A stretch of 64,000 nucleotides of DNA, from NCBI GenBank assembly GCA_030524715.1, contig JAUNGB010000017.1:1-64000 (forward strand), in the 5' to 3' direction. Below the pieces are notes generated by a model. The model was given only the letters and a program-made list of their open reading frames with translations, was not told the DNA's origin and did no database searches. Source of the DNA: Eubacteriales bacterium. Its GTDB lineage: Bacteria; Bacillota; Clostridia; Lachnospirales; Lachnospiraceae. This document shows, one piece after another, positions 61,672 through 64,000 of the stretch (the first letter of the stretch is position 1; each line of letters begins with the position of its first letter). A program made the translations under genes and the position numbers.

Positions 61672-62597
61672 ATGTGGAATTATGAATATACCGTACCGGA
61701 AAACAAGAAGGTTCGTGTGATCGTCCATACGGACTGTAAAAACGAGGCGGACGATCAGTATGCCGTAGCCCATCATCTGATGACGCCGAGATTTGACGTC
61801 AGGGGGATCGTAGCCGGACACTTCTGGAAAAATCCGCAGATATACGGGGAAGAAGGAACTGCGAAGGCCAGCTATGACGAAGTTGTGAAGGTTTTGGATC
61901 TGATGGGGCTTACCGGGCAGTACCCGGTTCTGCTTGGGGCGGCTACCGGAATGAAGGATGAGAAGACTCCCATTGATTCAGAGGGGGCAAGATTCATTAT
62001 TGAGGAAGCCATGAAGGATGATCCCCGTCCTCTGTATGTGGCGTGTCAGGGCGCTGTTACGGACGTGGCTTCCGCGCTTTTGATGAAGCCGGAAATCGCA
62101 GAAAGGATGACGATCATCTGGATTGGCGGCGGAGATTATCCAAAGGGAGGCTTTGAGTTTAACCTGATGATGGATATTCATGCGGCGAATGTGATCTTTT
62201 CTTCTAAGGCTCCTTTATGGCAGGTGCCCATGAGCCTCTACAAGGTAATGGCGGTTTCCCTTGCGGAGCTGCAGCTTAAGGTGCGGCCCTGCGGTAAGAT
62301 CGGGGAATACCTGTTTAAGCAGATGGTGGAGTTCAATCATTTTGCGGCAAAATATGATGTGGCATGGCCTCACGGAGAGATCTGGGGGCTGGGAGACCAG
62401 GGAACCATCGCCGTGCTTATGGAAGAACTGGAGAAGGTCAGCTATGATCTGGTTCCTGCGCCGAGGATCGCGGAGGACATGACCTATATCCATGGACAGA
62501 ATAACCGGGAGATCCGGGTCTATAAGTATCTGGATGCAAGGCTGACGCTGGAAGATTTCTTTGCAAAGCTTGCGATCAATTACGGGGGAGCGGCCAG

Positions 62598-62601
<4 letters not shown>
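61672..62601 (+). CDS. Nucleoside hydrolase (IUNH) superfamily protein
   Basis: The protein has 309 residues. The N-terminal VIVHTDCKNEADDQYAVAHH corresponds to the calcium-binding D-x-D...DD motif of inosine-uridine nucleoside hydrolases; YVACQGAVTDVASALLMKPE and IIWIGGGDYPKGG fit as well. The usual DTDxGxDDA is modified to TDCKNEADDQYA. It would cleave an N- or O-glycosidic bond of ribosides. Within a glycan locus the substrate could be a non-nucleoside furanoside. It overlaps the ROK gene by four bases. Confidence 0.85.

Positions 62602-64000
<1,399 letters not shown>

Overview
The window looks like a chromosomal segment of a low-to-mid GC Gram-positive gut anaerobe of the Lachnospiraceae type (Blautia / Ruminococcus gnavus / Clostridium cluster XIVa). 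The grounds are a T-box in front of thrS, a spoIIGA-sigE sporulation pair with a Spo0A-type promoter, AGGAGG ribosome sites, YesMN-type two-component systems, and many glycoside hydrolases (GH31, GH78, GH51, GH1). The GH31 enzyme closely resembles the 663-residue Ruminococcus obeum alpha-glucosidase as I remember it. No phage, plasmid or CRISPR array is visible.

Layout. 1-900: a decayed IS200-type transposase tail, a tRNA-Ala(CGC) and small repeats. 900-7,100: a YdcF-like membrane protein, then an AgrC-like kinase and LytTR regulator (the regulator broken by an in-frame TGA) divergent from a BceAB-like ABC transporter. 7,200-14,820: housekeeping genes, namely an AAA/PD-(D/E)XK protein, T-box-thrS, divergent aroE/aroD, and spoIIGA-sigE. 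14,900-18,600: a palindromic MITE-like element, a D,D-carboxypeptidase, a brnT-brnA toxin-antitoxin pair and transposon debris. 18,600-33,250: carbohydrate genes, with GH31, PaaK plus ACT protein, AraC, GH78 rhamnosidase, and a YesN / solute-binding protein / two permeases / YesM sugar uptake system. 33,300-45,300: a LysR-flanked operon of envelope and secretion genes (O-acetyltransferase, Ntn-hydrolase lipoprotein, frameshifted PaaK-like ligase, MacB-like exporter, two cyclophilin-fold lipoproteins, DUF3737, LysE exporter, PatB-like lyase). 45,350-51,720: a scarred zone with a truncated YesN fused to a glycosidase tail, an orphan YesM kinase, and two related nuclease-like genes (one broken) on either side of a LacI regulator. 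52,000-64,000: a pentose/plant-glycan locus with a fucose/arabinose-isomerase-like protein, split transketolase, FGGY kinase, AraC, GH51, GPH symporter, nucleoside-hydrolase-like protein, ROK kinase and GH1.

How the genes fit together. The two sugar loci combine extracytoplasmic sensing (YesMN), import (ABC or GPH), glycosidic cleavage (GH31/78/51/1), phosphorylation (FGGY, ROK) and pentose-phosphate entry (isomerase-like, transketolase). The 34-45 kb operon is the least conventional part. Its two internal promoters share an 11-bp-period TTTAG box set at exactly the same distance from the -10, although no OmpR-family regulator is encoded in the window.

Signals beyond the genes: a 166-bp MITE-like palindrome with at least three relatives, a 75-nt two-hairpin element placed upstream of two different sugar-related genes, a three-copy AAAGCGGA hairpin repeat, an apparently leaderless brnT, a spoIIG promoter with the diagnostic 22-bp spacer nested in a 15-bp palindrome, and about eight disrupted or remnant genes. 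All functional statements rest on reading the sequence and remembered family motifs; no database search was run.
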